A stretch of DNA of 64,000 bases, from contig NZ_JAJNKA010000009.1 in NCBI RefSeq assembly GCF_021533215.1, positions 124,001-188,000 of the forward strand, in the 5' to 3' direction. The notes under the pieces are model-generated. The model did not search any database and was not told the origin of the DNA. It saw only the letters and a program-made list of their open reading frames with translations. Each line of letters begins with the position of its first letter. The stretch's first letter is position 1. Below, one piece after another: positions 24,651 to 32,443 of this stretch. This stretch comes from Portibacter lacus (GTDB lineage: Bacteria > Bacteroidota > Bacteroidia > Chitinophagales > Saprospiraceae). The position numbers and the translations under genes were made by a program.

Positions 24651-25127
24651 ATGAAACTTGACAAAATTGATTATCAGATCATTGATATGTTGCAGCAGGA
24701 TGGTCGGATGACAATTAGAGATATGGCACAACAGTTAAATCTCTCTACCACTCCGATTTTCAATAGAATAAAGAAGCTAGAGCAGGATGGAGTAATTGAA
24801 AAATATATTGCACAGATTAATCCAAAGAAGGTTAATAAAGGCCTATTTGCCTTTGTTCACCTTTCTATTAAAGAGCACTCTAAGGAAGCCGTAGATGCGA
24901 TAGTCGGCCAAGTGACCGCTTTTCAGGAAGTAATGGAATGTCATTACGTGACAGGTGGTGCGGATTTCGTTCTGAAAGTGCTTGTAAAGAATATGGAGGA
25001 ATACAATGTATTTATTACTGAAAAGCTCTTTACGGTAAAGAACATTTCGAAAATTGATTCCTTATTGTCTTTATCTATTCCTAAGCACACGAGCAGGATT
25101 CCATTAAATGAAAAGCTAATGCTTTAG
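24651..25127 (+). CDS. Lrp/AsnC-family transcriptional regulator
   Basis: A 158-residue protein. An N-terminal helix-turn-helix (DYQIIDMLQQDGRMTIRDMA, with LSTTPIFNRIKKLEQDGVI) is followed by the RAM ligand/oligomerisation domain (about 70-145, CHYVTGGADFVLKV). Such regulators sense amino acids. It is divergent from the MarR gene and convergent with the DinB/enoyl-CoA hydratase gene, which ends 5 bases after it. Control of amino-acid catabolism (HPPD, hydratase) is possible but not shown. Confidence 0.92.
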   Translation: MKLDKIDYQIIDMLQQDGRMTIRDMAQQLNLSTTPIFNRIKKLEQDGVIEKYIAQINPKKVNKGLFAFVHLSIKEHSKEAVDAIVGQVTAFQEVMECHYVTGGADFVLKVLVKNMEEYNVFITEKLFTVKNISKIDSLLSLSIPKHTSRIPLNEKLML

Positions 25128-25132
25128 TCTAG

Positions 25133-26350
25133 TTAAGCCTTCTTTTTTAAGGCACTTAGTTTGCTTTTCGTAAATTCAGATAGTACAAGTTTTCCACTTG
25201 TGATTGCACGTTCATTAAGAAGAACATCCCAATGGTCCGTTCCAGACCAAAGCATTTTCTTGATAGATGCTCGTGCTTCTGGGTTCGTATGACATAATTC
25301 TTCTGCAAAGATTCTAACCGCAGTTTCCATAGAAAGTGCTGTATCATGAACCTGATGGTATAGTCCTTTATCTAATGCCCAGTTTGCATCAAAAAACCGC
25401 TTAAATTCTAACGTTAATTGCGAAAATGCAGAGGTGCCGATTTTTCTTTCTACCGCCGGACCAATAACGAATGGCCCGATACCTATTCCTAGTTCACTGA
25501 GCTTAATACTAGCATAATTAGTAGCAAAGCAATAATCTACCGCTGATGCTATCCCGACACCACCACCTACTGCTTTTCCCTGCACACATCCAATAATCAG
25601 CTTCGAACATTTACGAATTGCATTAATCACATTGGCGAAGCCGGAAAAGAAAGAATGACCTTCTTCTGCATTCGAGATGGCTATTAATTCATCGAAACTT
25701 GCACCTGCACAAAAAGTCCTATTCCCACCACTTTTCAGAATGATGACTTGGGCATCTGTATGAGTATCATATTTCCGAATAGCTTCAGTAAGTTCACTCA
25801 ATAAGTAACTTGGAAGTGCATTATGTGATGGATGAAAGAACTCTATATAAGCCACACCATTTTTCTCGATATATTGATCGATATAACCAGCTGGATTATG
25901 TTTTTTGAGGTCGAACTGTCTGATGTGATGTTCGAAATGCTTTTTATGAATCAAGTCCCACTTTTCTTTATTAAGCGGGCCATATACGATGTGATTATTT
26001 TCAGCTAATGGATGCTCAGAATAATACTTTTCATAGATCTCGAAATATTCATAAAGAGCTTCCTTAGCCTCATCTAATGAAGCAAATTCAAGCTTTTCTT
26101 GTTCATCACTTTTTAAATATGGATTTTTAAAATGCTTAGGAATGCGTCGTTCTCCATAAAGACTTTGCTGATAACGGTCTATTTTTTCCTTTGGTGTAAT
26201 AATGTCTTGCTGTATTTCACCAATGGACATCTTGAATAGATAAATCAGGTGTTCCACCATATGGTGAGCGTCCAGAATACCCCATAGCGCACTATCTTTA
26301 TCAGTTAATGGGGAGATGTGTGTTTTTATATAATCAAGGGTAAGTTTCAT
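25133..26350 (-). CDS. Fusion of a DinB-like domain and an enoyl-CoA hydratase/isomerase
   Basis: A 405-residue protein. Residues about 1-150 form a four-helix DinB-superfamily (DUF1569-like) domain with histidines in the expected places (AHHMVEHL at 28-35 and KKHFEHHIRQF near 136-146), a probable metal-binding triad. Residues about 160-400 are a crotonase fold: an FCAGASFDEL oxyanion segment and GKAVGGGVGIASAVDY. The acid of typical hydratases is replaced in part (SELGIGIGPFVIGP), so the reaction is unknown. It lies 9 bases after the AhpD-like gene and is probably cotranscribed. The combination of DinB and crotonase domains is unusual. Confidence 0.82.
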   Translation of the reverse strand: MKLTLDYIKTHISPLTDKDSALWGILDAHHMVEHLIYLFKMSIGEIQQDIITPKEKIDRYQQSLYGERRIPKHFKNPYLKSDEQEKLEFASLDEAKEALYEYFEIYEKYYSEHPLAENNHIVYGPLNKEKWDLIHKKHFEHHIRQFDLKKHNPAGYIDQYIEKNGVAYIEFFHPSHNALPSYLLSELTEAIRKYDTHTDAQVIILKSGGNRTFCAGASFDELIAISNAEEGHSFFSGFANVINAIRKCSKLIIGCVQGKAVGGGVGIASAVDYCFATNYASIKLSELGIGIGPFVIGPAVERKIGTSAFSQLTLEFKRFFDANWALDKGLYHQVHDTALSMETAVRIFAEELCHTNPEARASIKKMLWSGTDHWDVLLNERAITSGKLVLSEFTKSKLSALKKKA

Positions 26351-26359
26351 GAGTTGGGT

Positions 26360-26959
26360 TTATCTTTTGTGCTTGCCTCCTGTCCAGTTACTTTTAGCCA
26401 TTAATAATTCTTCACCAGATTCGATTGCTCCTGATTCGATAGTCGTTGCCATAGAATCATTCCATCGATTTAGGTAACCGAATAGCGCAATAACACCCAT
26501 GATTTCAACAATTTCACCAGCTTCCCAGTGAGTTCTCATATTTTCACTTATGGCTTCATCTACTGCATTAGGGACTGCAGATGCGGCAACCGACAGGTCA
26601 AGCGCAGCTCTTTCTGCATCATTAAAGGCAGGATGTGTTTTATATTCCCAGATATTCTCTATTTGTTCTTTTGCTGCGCCATATCTTTCAGCAGCTCTAA
26701 TTCCGTGAGCCTGACAATATTGGCATCCAGTTGCGTGGCTCGAAACATATGCAATTAATCGTTTTAATGCGCTGGTTACGCGACCCTTATTTTCCATAAC
26801 CGCTTTATTCATCTCCACAAATGCTGCTGCAATTCTGGGACGTCGCTGCATAGTCTTTATGCTATTCGGACAAAATCCTAGGGTTTCATTATAGAACAAA
26901 ACCATTTCCTGGATAGAAGGGTCGGTTTCAGGTATGGGATCTACTAGTGGCTTTTTCAT
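26360..26959 (-). CDS. AhpD-like carboxymuconolactone-decarboxylase-family protein
   Basis: A 199-residue helical protein with the peroxidase-type CxxC...H site: Cys79, Cys82 and His85 in CQYCQAHG. This is the redox centre of AhpD-type alkylhydroperoxidases. The family is broad, and the reaction here is not known. It begins the two-gene minus-strand unit with the DinB/hydratase fusion. Confidence 0.85.
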   Translation of the reverse strand: MKKPLVDPIPETDPSIQEMVLFYNETLGFCPNSIKTMQRRPRIAAAFVEMNKAVMENKGRVTSALKRLIAYVSSHATGCQYCQAHGIRAAERYGAAKEQIENIWEYKTHPAFNDAERAALDLSVAASAVPNAVDEAISENMRTHWEAGEIVEIMGVIALFGYLNRWNDSMATTIESGAIESGEELLMAKSNWTGGKHKR

Positions 26960-27428
26960 AAATCTATTGATTTTTTTAAATGTAAAAATAGAAATTTACA
27001 CGGCTTGTCCGATTAGATGAGTAATATATGCGTTAAGAAATGGATTATATTTTAGTTGTTCGCTCTGTAAATTGCTGGCATAGAGTAGTAAATTGCATTT
27101 GAAATTGTTTGAATCCCCTGTAAAAAGGAATATCGATTGTAGATGAGCATGTAGTCGGTTAATATTGAAATAGGAAGTATGAAAAATGGTGAATGATCAG
27201 GTTTCGGATAAGTTATTTCAAATTAGGCTTGAATAAATTAAAAAACACTTCTGCTTTCTAGAAAGAAGTTTTAGTTATAAAATGTTGTGAATCAGCGTAC
27301 AATAAAGAACTTTTAAAATTGGTTGAATATTTTTTGCTAAAAACATCGAATTAAGGCGATGAATTTATATATTTGTGCCGCTTTAGAATCAATGGTATAA
27401 GTATTATTTGATTTTATAAGTAAAGTTT
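26960..27428. other. Intergenic region with the tRNA promoter
   Basis: About 470 bases without a supported gene. A perfect plus-strand -7 element, TATATTTG (27368-27375), lies about 55 bases before the first tRNA-like copy and is the likely promoter of the whole tRNA array. I see no other motif. Confidence 0.5.
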
Positions 27429-27516
27429 AAGGGCGTAGCGCAGTCCGGTTAGCGCATCACGCTTTAGAGGCGTGAGGGACGTAGGTTTCTCGCGAAAGAA
27501 ATAAAATAAATAATTT
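27429..27516 (+). pseudogene. Broken tRNA copy 1 (88-base tandem unit)
   Basis: It has the acceptor 5' strand (one change: AAGGGCG for AGGGGCG), the D arm and the start of the T stem of the tRNA-Pro at 27605. The anticodon arm differs (CACGC-TTTAGAG-GCGTG; the loop would present UAG), and the T loop and acceptor 3' strand are replaced by TTTCTCGCGAAAG and an AT-rich stretch. The acceptor stem cannot form, so it cannot be a working tRNA. Confidence 0.75.
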
Positions 27517-27604
27517 AGGGGCGTAGCGCAGTCCGGTTAGCGCATCACGCTTTAGAGGCGTGAGGGACGTAGGTTTCTCGCGAAAGAAATAAAATAAATA
27601 ATTT
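27517..27604 (+). pseudogene. Broken tRNA copy 2 (88-base tandem unit)
   Basis: Identical to copy 1 except for one base (here AGGGGCG, as in the intact tRNA). It joins the intact tRNA-Pro without spacer, so all three begin at an exact 88-base period. Confidence 0.75.
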
Positions 27605-27679
27605 AGGGGCGTAGCGCAGTCCGGTTAGCGCACTTGGTTTGGGACCAAGGGGTCGTAGGTTCGAATCCTATCGCCCCTA
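27605..27679 (+). tRNA. tRNA-Pro (anticodon UGG)
   Basis: A complete 75-base cloverleaf: acceptor AGGGGCG/CGCCCCT, D stem GCGC/GCGC, anticodon stem CTTGG/CCAAG with loop TTTGGGA (anticodon TGG), T stem GTAGG/CCTAT with TTCGAAT loop, discriminator A. The CCA end is not encoded. A terminator follows at 27690. Confidence 0.97.
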
Positions 27680-27689
27680 CTAAATTACG

Positions 27690-27723
27690 AAAGACTGTTT
27701 CACAAGAAGCAGTCTTTTTTTTT
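27690..27723 (+). terminator. Terminator of tRNA-Pro, inside repeat unit 1
   Basis: AAAGACTG (27690-27697) pairs with CAGTCTTT (27710-27717) and leads into a long T-tract. The GIY-YIG start (ATG 27728) follows within 5 bases of the T-tract. The same structure recurs at 28069 and 28448. Confidence 0.88.
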
Positions 27724-27727
27724 GTCT

Positions 27728-27964
27728 ATGTACAAAGTATATATTCTATATAGCGAAACTGTAGGGAAATATTATACAGGCTTCACATCACTCACTGTGA
27801 AAGCAAGACTTAGTTATCATAACAATAAGAATGGCGGATTTACTAACCAAACAAAGGATTGGATGGTTGTATTTGTACAAGAATTTAAAACTAAAAAGGA
27901 GGCGTTGTTATTTGAGAAGAAAATCAAAAAGCAAGGCGCAGGAAGATTTTTAGAAAGACATTAA
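27728..27964 (+). CDS. GIY-YIG domain protein, copy 1
   Basis: A 78-residue protein from ATG 27728 (a TTG at 27722 would add two residues). It is a minimal GIY-YIG fold: VYILYSETVGKYYTGFT holds the two signature strands, Arg in KARLSYHN and Glu in LLFEKKIKK complete the usual active-site set. Stand-alone proteins of this size are common in Bacteroidota next to tRNA and rRNA genes; their function is not established. It is not UvrC, being only the nuclease-like domain. Because the ATG follows a terminator directly, expression would need read-through from the tRNA transcript. Confidence 0.88.
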   Translation: MYKVYILYSETVGKYYTGFTSLTVKARLSYHNNKNGGFTNQTKDWMVVFVQEFKTKKEALLFEKKIKKQGAGRFLERH

Positions 27965-28068
27965 CGAGCAATACGCTGAAACTAATAAGGTCGAATATTG
28001 TTTGCAGCTATAACTCATTCGTATACTATCGCCTCATGCTAAAGCATGACAGGCTCTACTAAATTACG

Positions 28069-28102
28069 AAAGACTGTTTCACAAGAAGCAGTCTTTTTTT
28101 TT
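28069..28102 (+). terminator. Terminator inside repeat unit 2
   Basis: The same GACTG/CAGTC hairpin and T-tract as in unit 1, displaced by 379 bases. Confidence 0.8.
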
Positions 28103-28106
28103 GTCT

Positions 28107-28343
28107 ATGTACAAAGTATATATTCTATATAGCGAAACTGTAGGGAAGTATTATACAGGCTTCACATCACTCACTGTGAAAGCAAGACTTAGTTATCATA
28201 ACAATAAGAATGGCGGATTTACAAACCAAGCAAAGGATTGGATGGTTGTATTTGTACAAGAATTTAAAACTAAAAAGGAGGCATTGTTATTTGAGAAGAA
28301 AATCAAAAAGCAAGGCGCAGGAAGATTTTTAGAAAGACATTGA
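28107..28343 (+). CDS. GIY-YIG domain protein, copy 2
   Basis: A 78-residue protein that differs from copy 1 by a single residue (Ala for Thr in FTNQAKDW). Both copies keep the GIY-YIG motif and the downstream Arg and Glu. It follows its own copy of the terminator. Near-identity shows a recent duplication or ongoing homogenisation. Confidence 0.87.
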   Translation: MYKVYILYSETVGKYYTGFTSLTVKARLSYHNNKNGGFTNQAKDWMVVFVQEFKTKKEALLFEKKIKKQGAGRFLERH

Positions 28344-28434
28344 CGAGCAATACGCTGAAAGTAATATGGTCGAATATTGTTTGCAGCTATAACTCATCCG
28401 CATACTATCGCCTCATGCTAAAGCATGACAGGCT

Positions 28435-28574
28435 CTACTAAATTACGAAAGACTGTTTCACAAGAAGCAGTCTTTTTTTTTGCCTATGTACAAAGTATAT
28501 ATTCTATATAGCGAAACTGTAGGGAAGTATTATACAGGCTTCACATCATTCACTGTGAAAGCAAGACTTAGTTA
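28435..28574 (+). repeat. 379-base tandem repeat, truncated unit 3
   Basis: The first 140 bases of the unit, ending in the middle of the GIY-YIG gene; beyond 28574 the sequence is unrelated. It includes a third terminator copy at 28448-28481. Confidence 0.88.
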
Positions 28575-28575
28575 G
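28486..28575 (+). pseudogene. Truncated GIY-YIG copy 3
   Basis: The ATG at 28486 opens the same protein, but the repeat breaks off after KARLS and a TAG follows at 28573-28575, leaving 29 codons. The GIY-YIG strands are present but the catalytic core is lost. Confidence 0.85.
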
Positions 28576-29008
28576 AATTATAAAATTGTTTGATATATAC
28601 AATCAATAATTAATGAATTCGCTCCCAGAAGACTTACATAGTATTTTATTAAAAGGGTCAAAATTTATTTTTAGTAGGCTTCAATTGATTTAGAAAAAAA
28701 ATATTACTTTTGATTTAAATTCTTTAATTCGGTGCAATTTGCGCTAAACTTTTTATTTATAAACATCCTTCCTAAACAACCTAGTTCTTAGTTTTCTAAG
28801 CCGGTTGAACTTTAAAATTAAATTTTGATACGAACATTTCGAACAAATAATGTCGATTCAAAATTTGATGGTTAAAAATATCCCCTTTACCCTTAACACC
28901 CTTCATTGATTTGTAAATATACTGCGCGTCTGCGTGTGGTTTTTATTAAAATTGGATAGAGCTTTCCTGTAAGAATTCTATCTAAATGAACATATACAAA
29001 TAAGAGAT
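28576..29008. other. Intergenic region with likely promoter of the SdrD-type protein
   Basis: About 430 bases. A perfect plus-strand -7 motif, TACTTTTG (28705-28712), has a TTG 17 bases upstream (28685-28687), a little closer than usual. This would leave a leader of about 290 bases before 29009. Nothing else is recognised. Confidence 0.4.
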
Positions 29009-31651
29009 ATGAAGCAGTTAATACTTATTTTTTTTCAAACCTTAATTCCAATATTAGTTTTTTCTCAGTCTGGAACAATTGACTTTAATCTTTTGTCCAA
29101 CAACAATTATAACCAAACAATAAATGGAGGGAATGGAATTACAGCAGAGGTCATTTATTCTGGAAGTTCAGATGGGACTCAATCTCCTGTTGACATTATA
29201 GATTATAGACCTTCTACAAATGGCGCAGAGTTTACTATTGGGTGTGTTCCATCTATTAAGAGTAATGGCCAACCGGATAATCTAGAAGGATTATTTGTTG
29301 TCCATGATTATTTATCTACTCAAGCGGCACTTGATGGGAATTATTTCATCTCTAGGTTTTCTGAACCTTTATGTGATGTAGAATTTAAATTAGTCGACTT
29401 GACTTCCCCTGGAATTACTGGCACCTACCCTTCAGCTGCTCAAGCTGTATATAATGATCAAGTGATCATAACGGGTATAGATGCTGATGGAAATACCGTT
29501 GTACCCACAATTTCGATTATTTCTAGAGGAGTAGTAGAACTAAATCCAAATTGTACTTATACAGCAAATATTGGGAATTCAGATTTGGACTTCTGCGCTT
29601 CAGATCAAGTAGTTGATGGAAATCGAGCTTACGTTAATGGAGGTGCTGCGGAAGTATATTGTAATATAGGAGGTTGTTTGACAGGGGTTTATTTTAATAG
29701 TATGGATGTTCAAGTTGATTTTAACGGCGTATGTTTGAGTGAAGTGAGTATTCAGTACAACAATAATAATGATCGTAACACATTACATGTTTATGAATCG
29801 AATAATTCTGACCTAACCTGTAATAATTTATTATTAGGTGCCGATCAACAACCACAAGCTATACTTTTTGAGGATTATGATTACGCAAGTGTTTCAAGAG
29901 GTATCATATCAGGGAGTGTACTTGCTGATATTAACAATGACGATGATGGCGAGAATCCACTAGGTGATGTAACTATTACGTTATATTTAGATAGCGATGG
30001 AAATGGAGTCTTGTCAGTAAGTGAATTATTAGCTGGACCCGCTTTAATAGATAGTGATGGTGATGGCATGCCAGATGATCAAGCCATTACACAGAGCAGT
30101 AATGTCGATGGAAGCTATACATTTAATGGAGTCCCTGCAGGAAATTATATAATAATTGAAACTGATCCTAGTGGATATTTTTCTGTTCAAGATGGAGATA
30201 TTTCCGTTGATGATACGGTAGATGATGTTATAAATAGCAATGATAATGATAATGCAATTCCGATTACATTGCTTGCTGGAGAGGAAGATGGGGGAAATAA
30301 TTTTATAGATGAGGAATCGGGATCTATTAGTGGAGTCGTATCTGCAGATTCAGATAATGATGGAGATGAATTAAATATGGGAGATCCTGAAGAGTTACTG
30401 TCTAACATAACAGTCACACTTTATGCTGATACAAATGGTGACGGTGTTTTGTCTGTAGCTGAATTTAATGCTGGTCCTGCGCTTATAGATGCTAATGGCG
30501 ATGGTAACCCTAATGAACTTGCAATGACAACTACTGACGTAAATGGAAATTATAGCTTTTCTGGAATATCTCCAGGGAACTATATCGTCGTAGAAACGGA
30601 TCCTAATAATTATGCTTCAGTTTATGATGGCGATGACATTACAGATAGTGGAACTTCTACAGATCAAGTAGATGGTTTTAATAATAACTCAATTCCTGCA
30701 ACTATTGATGCAGGAGAAGTAGACACTGGAAATAACTTCGTGGACGAAAAAGCAGGACTTATTAGTGGTACGGTATACCTTGATGAAGTTGATAATGGAA
30801 CAGTGGACAAGACTTCTGGGGTAGATGCCATAACAATGTCTTTATTGGAAAGTGATGGTAGCCCTGTTTTGGATTCTGATGGGATTCCTATCACTGCCAC
30901 TACAAACGCAAGTGGATATTATGAGTTTTTAAATGTCCCACCAGGCAATTATCTAGTTGAAATTGGTAGTACTCCAAATTCGCTGACTTATGAAAATGAT
31001 GATATGATAGACGGTGCCGAGGATGAAGAAGAAAATGATGGAAGTACAATTAATGGTCGCATACCTGTTTCAGTAGGTGTAGGCACGCAAGAAACTGATA
31101 GTACAAATGATTTTGTAACCAGTGATTTTATACTTCCAGTTGAATTGATTTCTTTCAATGCTTTCAAGCAGGATAATGGTAATCTTTTAAAATGGTCCAC
31201 ATCTTCAGAGATAGATAATCAAGAATTTAACATTTTACATTCAGTTAATGGTAAAGACTATCGAATGATAGGAAAAATTATAGGTCAAGGTACCACAGAG
31301 TTTGTTTCAGATTATGAATATTTGGATAGGGCTCCATCTAACGGTTCAAATTTTTACCAGCTAATTCAGGTGGATTTTAATGGAAATGAATCAGTAATGG
31401 GAATAAAGCATATAAAAAACACAAAAGAAGCTCGAATAAGTGTCTATCCTAATCCTGTTGTAAGCAAAATTAATATATCTGGATTTGAAAAAGGCATGAA
31501 GATATTTATTGTAAACCAAGCCGGGAAGGTCGTAAATTCTACTAATGATTCCACTAGTATTAACATTGAGGATTTGACTAATGGTATCTACTTTATCAGA
31601 ATATACGATGAGGAAAAGCTTGTTTTAACGGAGAAAATCTTGAAACTATAA
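29009..31651 (+). CDS. Secreted SdrD B-like repeat protein with T9SS tail
   Basis: An 880-residue protein with a signal peptide (residues 1-19, ending VFSQ). After a unique domain (about 20-290) come three B-type (SdrD_B/Cna-like) modules starting near residues 295, 437 and 583. Each opens with GxxSGxV and has Asp-rich loops (DSDGNG, DTNGDG) that suggest calcium binding. The last 180 residues hold a beta domain with PVELISFNAF and then a T9SS type A sorting tail: VYPNPV and a NGIYFIRIYD segment. It is probably exported by the type IX system and anchored or released at the cell surface. A strong terminator follows (31665). Confidence 0.85.
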   Translation: MKQLILIFFQTLIPILVFSQSGTIDFNLLSNNNYNQTINGGNGITAEVIYSGSSDGTQSPVDIIDYRPSTNGAEFTIGCVPSIKSNGQPDNLEGLFVVHDYLSTQAALDGNYFISRFSEPLCDVEFKLVDLTSPGITGTYPSAAQAVYNDQVIITGIDADGNTVVPTISIISRGVVELNPNCTYTANIGNSDLDFCASDQVVDGNRAYVNGGAAEVYCNIGGCLTGVYFNSMDVQVDFNGVCLSEVSIQYNNNNDRNTLHVYESNNSDLTCNNLLLGADQQPQAILFEDYDYASVSRGIISGSVLADINNDDDGENPLGDVTITLYLDSDGNGVLSVSELLAGPALIDSDGDGMPDDQAITQSSNVDGSYTFNGVPAGNYIIIETDPSGYFSVQDGDISVDDTVDDVINSNDNDNAIPITLLAGEEDGGNNFIDEESGSISGVVSADSDNDGDELNMGDPEELLSNITVTLYADTNGDGVLSVAEFNAGPALIDANGDGNPNELAMTTTDVNGNYSFSGISPGNYIVVETDPNNYASVYDGDDITDSGTSTDQVDGFNNNSIPATIDAGEVDTGNNFVDEKAGLISGTVYLDEVDNGTVDKTSGVDAITMSLLESDGSPVLDSDGIPITATTNASGYYEFLNVPPGNYLVEIGSTPNSLTYENDDMIDGAEDEEENDGSTINGRIPVSVGVGTQETDSTNDFVTSDFILPVELISFNAFKQDNGNLLKWSTSSEIDNQEFNILHSVNGKDYRMIGKIIGQGTTEFVSDYEYLDRAPSNGSNFYQLIQVDFNGNESVMGIKHIKNTKEARISVYPNPVVSKINISGFEKGMKIFIVNQAGKVVNSTNDSTSINIEDLTNGIYFIRIYDEEKLVLTEKILKL

Positions 31652-31664
31652 AAATTACTTTAAA

Positions 31665-31712
31665 GGAAGTCAAGTTATTGATCTCTTGATAACTTGACTT
31701 CCTATTTTATTA
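31665..31712 (+). terminator. Long-stem terminator after the SdrD-type gene
   Basis: GGAAGTCAAGTTAT (31665-31678) is perfectly complementary to ATAACTTGACTTCC (31689-31702), with a 10-base loop and a T-rich tail. Confidence 0.85.
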
Positions 31713-32443
31713 ACATTTCTTTTTGCAAGGAATGATTTACACCTCAAAAGTTTATAATTGATCATTGACCTATTCTTGCAAAGCATTCGATAATCATCCG
31801 AGCTCAATTTAACCCAAGATACACTTCAGTAGTTAGGTGTGAGTCCTTCTTTGAACGTATTTAATGATACTTAAAAGAATAAATTTCTATGACATAGTCG
31901 AAAAGCTATATTGCAATCTCATTTCTCTTCTACTACTGTACAATCGCTGGTAGTTACAATTTATTAAAAATAAAATATGTAAGAAATTAAGGATCAACAT
32001 ATTTTAATTGTAGAAACCTATTGTTGACATATTTAAATATTTTTATATATCTAAATATTACATATTTAATTTATTATATATGTTAAAAAATTACAATATG
32101 TTTTATTTGTCGTGTTATAATCATTATTATTGTGGTGTGAATTAGTCTTCCCAAAGACGAATTCCTTAAAAGGAAAATTATCTCAAACCGATTTTCCAAC
32201 TGTAGAATATAACACGCAAGCAGTGATTGCTATGTGTGAGAACCTATCGTGTAAATCGGTATGAGATATGAATATTATTCATCTAAATAAGATGATTTAA
32301 AAAATTCACATCTACACAAAATTTATGGAATAGAGCAAAGCAACTTCTGTCGCTTACTATCTATAAAGTGCATCATTTCGATTTACTGCTTAAATGAATT
32401 TATAAATCCATATTGGAGATCATACAATCAGTAATTTATTCTA
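31713..32443. other. Long leader/intergenic region before the giant gene
   Basis: About 730 bases, very AT-rich at 32030-32110, without a supported gene. A long inverted repeat is described at 32180-32267. No -7 element stands out among the many AT-rich candidates. Confidence 0.4.
32180..32267 (+). promoter_or_regulatory. Imperfect 15-base inverted repeat, possible structured leader RNA
   Basis: ATCTCAAACCGATTT (32180-32194) pairs with AAATCGGTATGAGAT (32253-32267), 14 of 15 bases, closing a 58-base interior that itself contains AGCA...TGCT. It ends 176 bases before the giant gene's first ATG. There is no T-tract behind it, so it is not a terminator. No known riboswitch is recognised. Confidence 0.35.

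Larger units (their letters stand above)
27677..28055 (+). repeat. 379-base tandem repeat, unit 1
   Basis: It begins with the CTAC at the 3' end of the tRNA and holds the terminator, one GIY-YIG gene and about 90 bases of trailer. The trailer ends in TATCGCC, a hairpin (TCATGC-TAAA-GCATGA) and the next CTAC, so it resembles a tRNA 3' end with a 20-odd-base insertion. Confidence 0.9.
28056..28434 (+). repeat. 379-base tandem repeat, unit 2
   Basis: Same content and order as unit 1, with only scattered single-base changes. It starts exactly 379 bases after unit 1. Confidence 0.9.

Noticed and set aside
27429-27681. Three tandem repeats taken as a CRISPR array
   Set aside because: Units are direct copies of a tRNA-like sequence without unique spacers, and no cas genes are present.
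27722-28343. GIY-YIG genes as excinuclease UvrC
   Set aside because: Only the 78-residue GIY-YIG domain is present; UvrC needs the UvrB-binding, RNase H-like and HhH domains.
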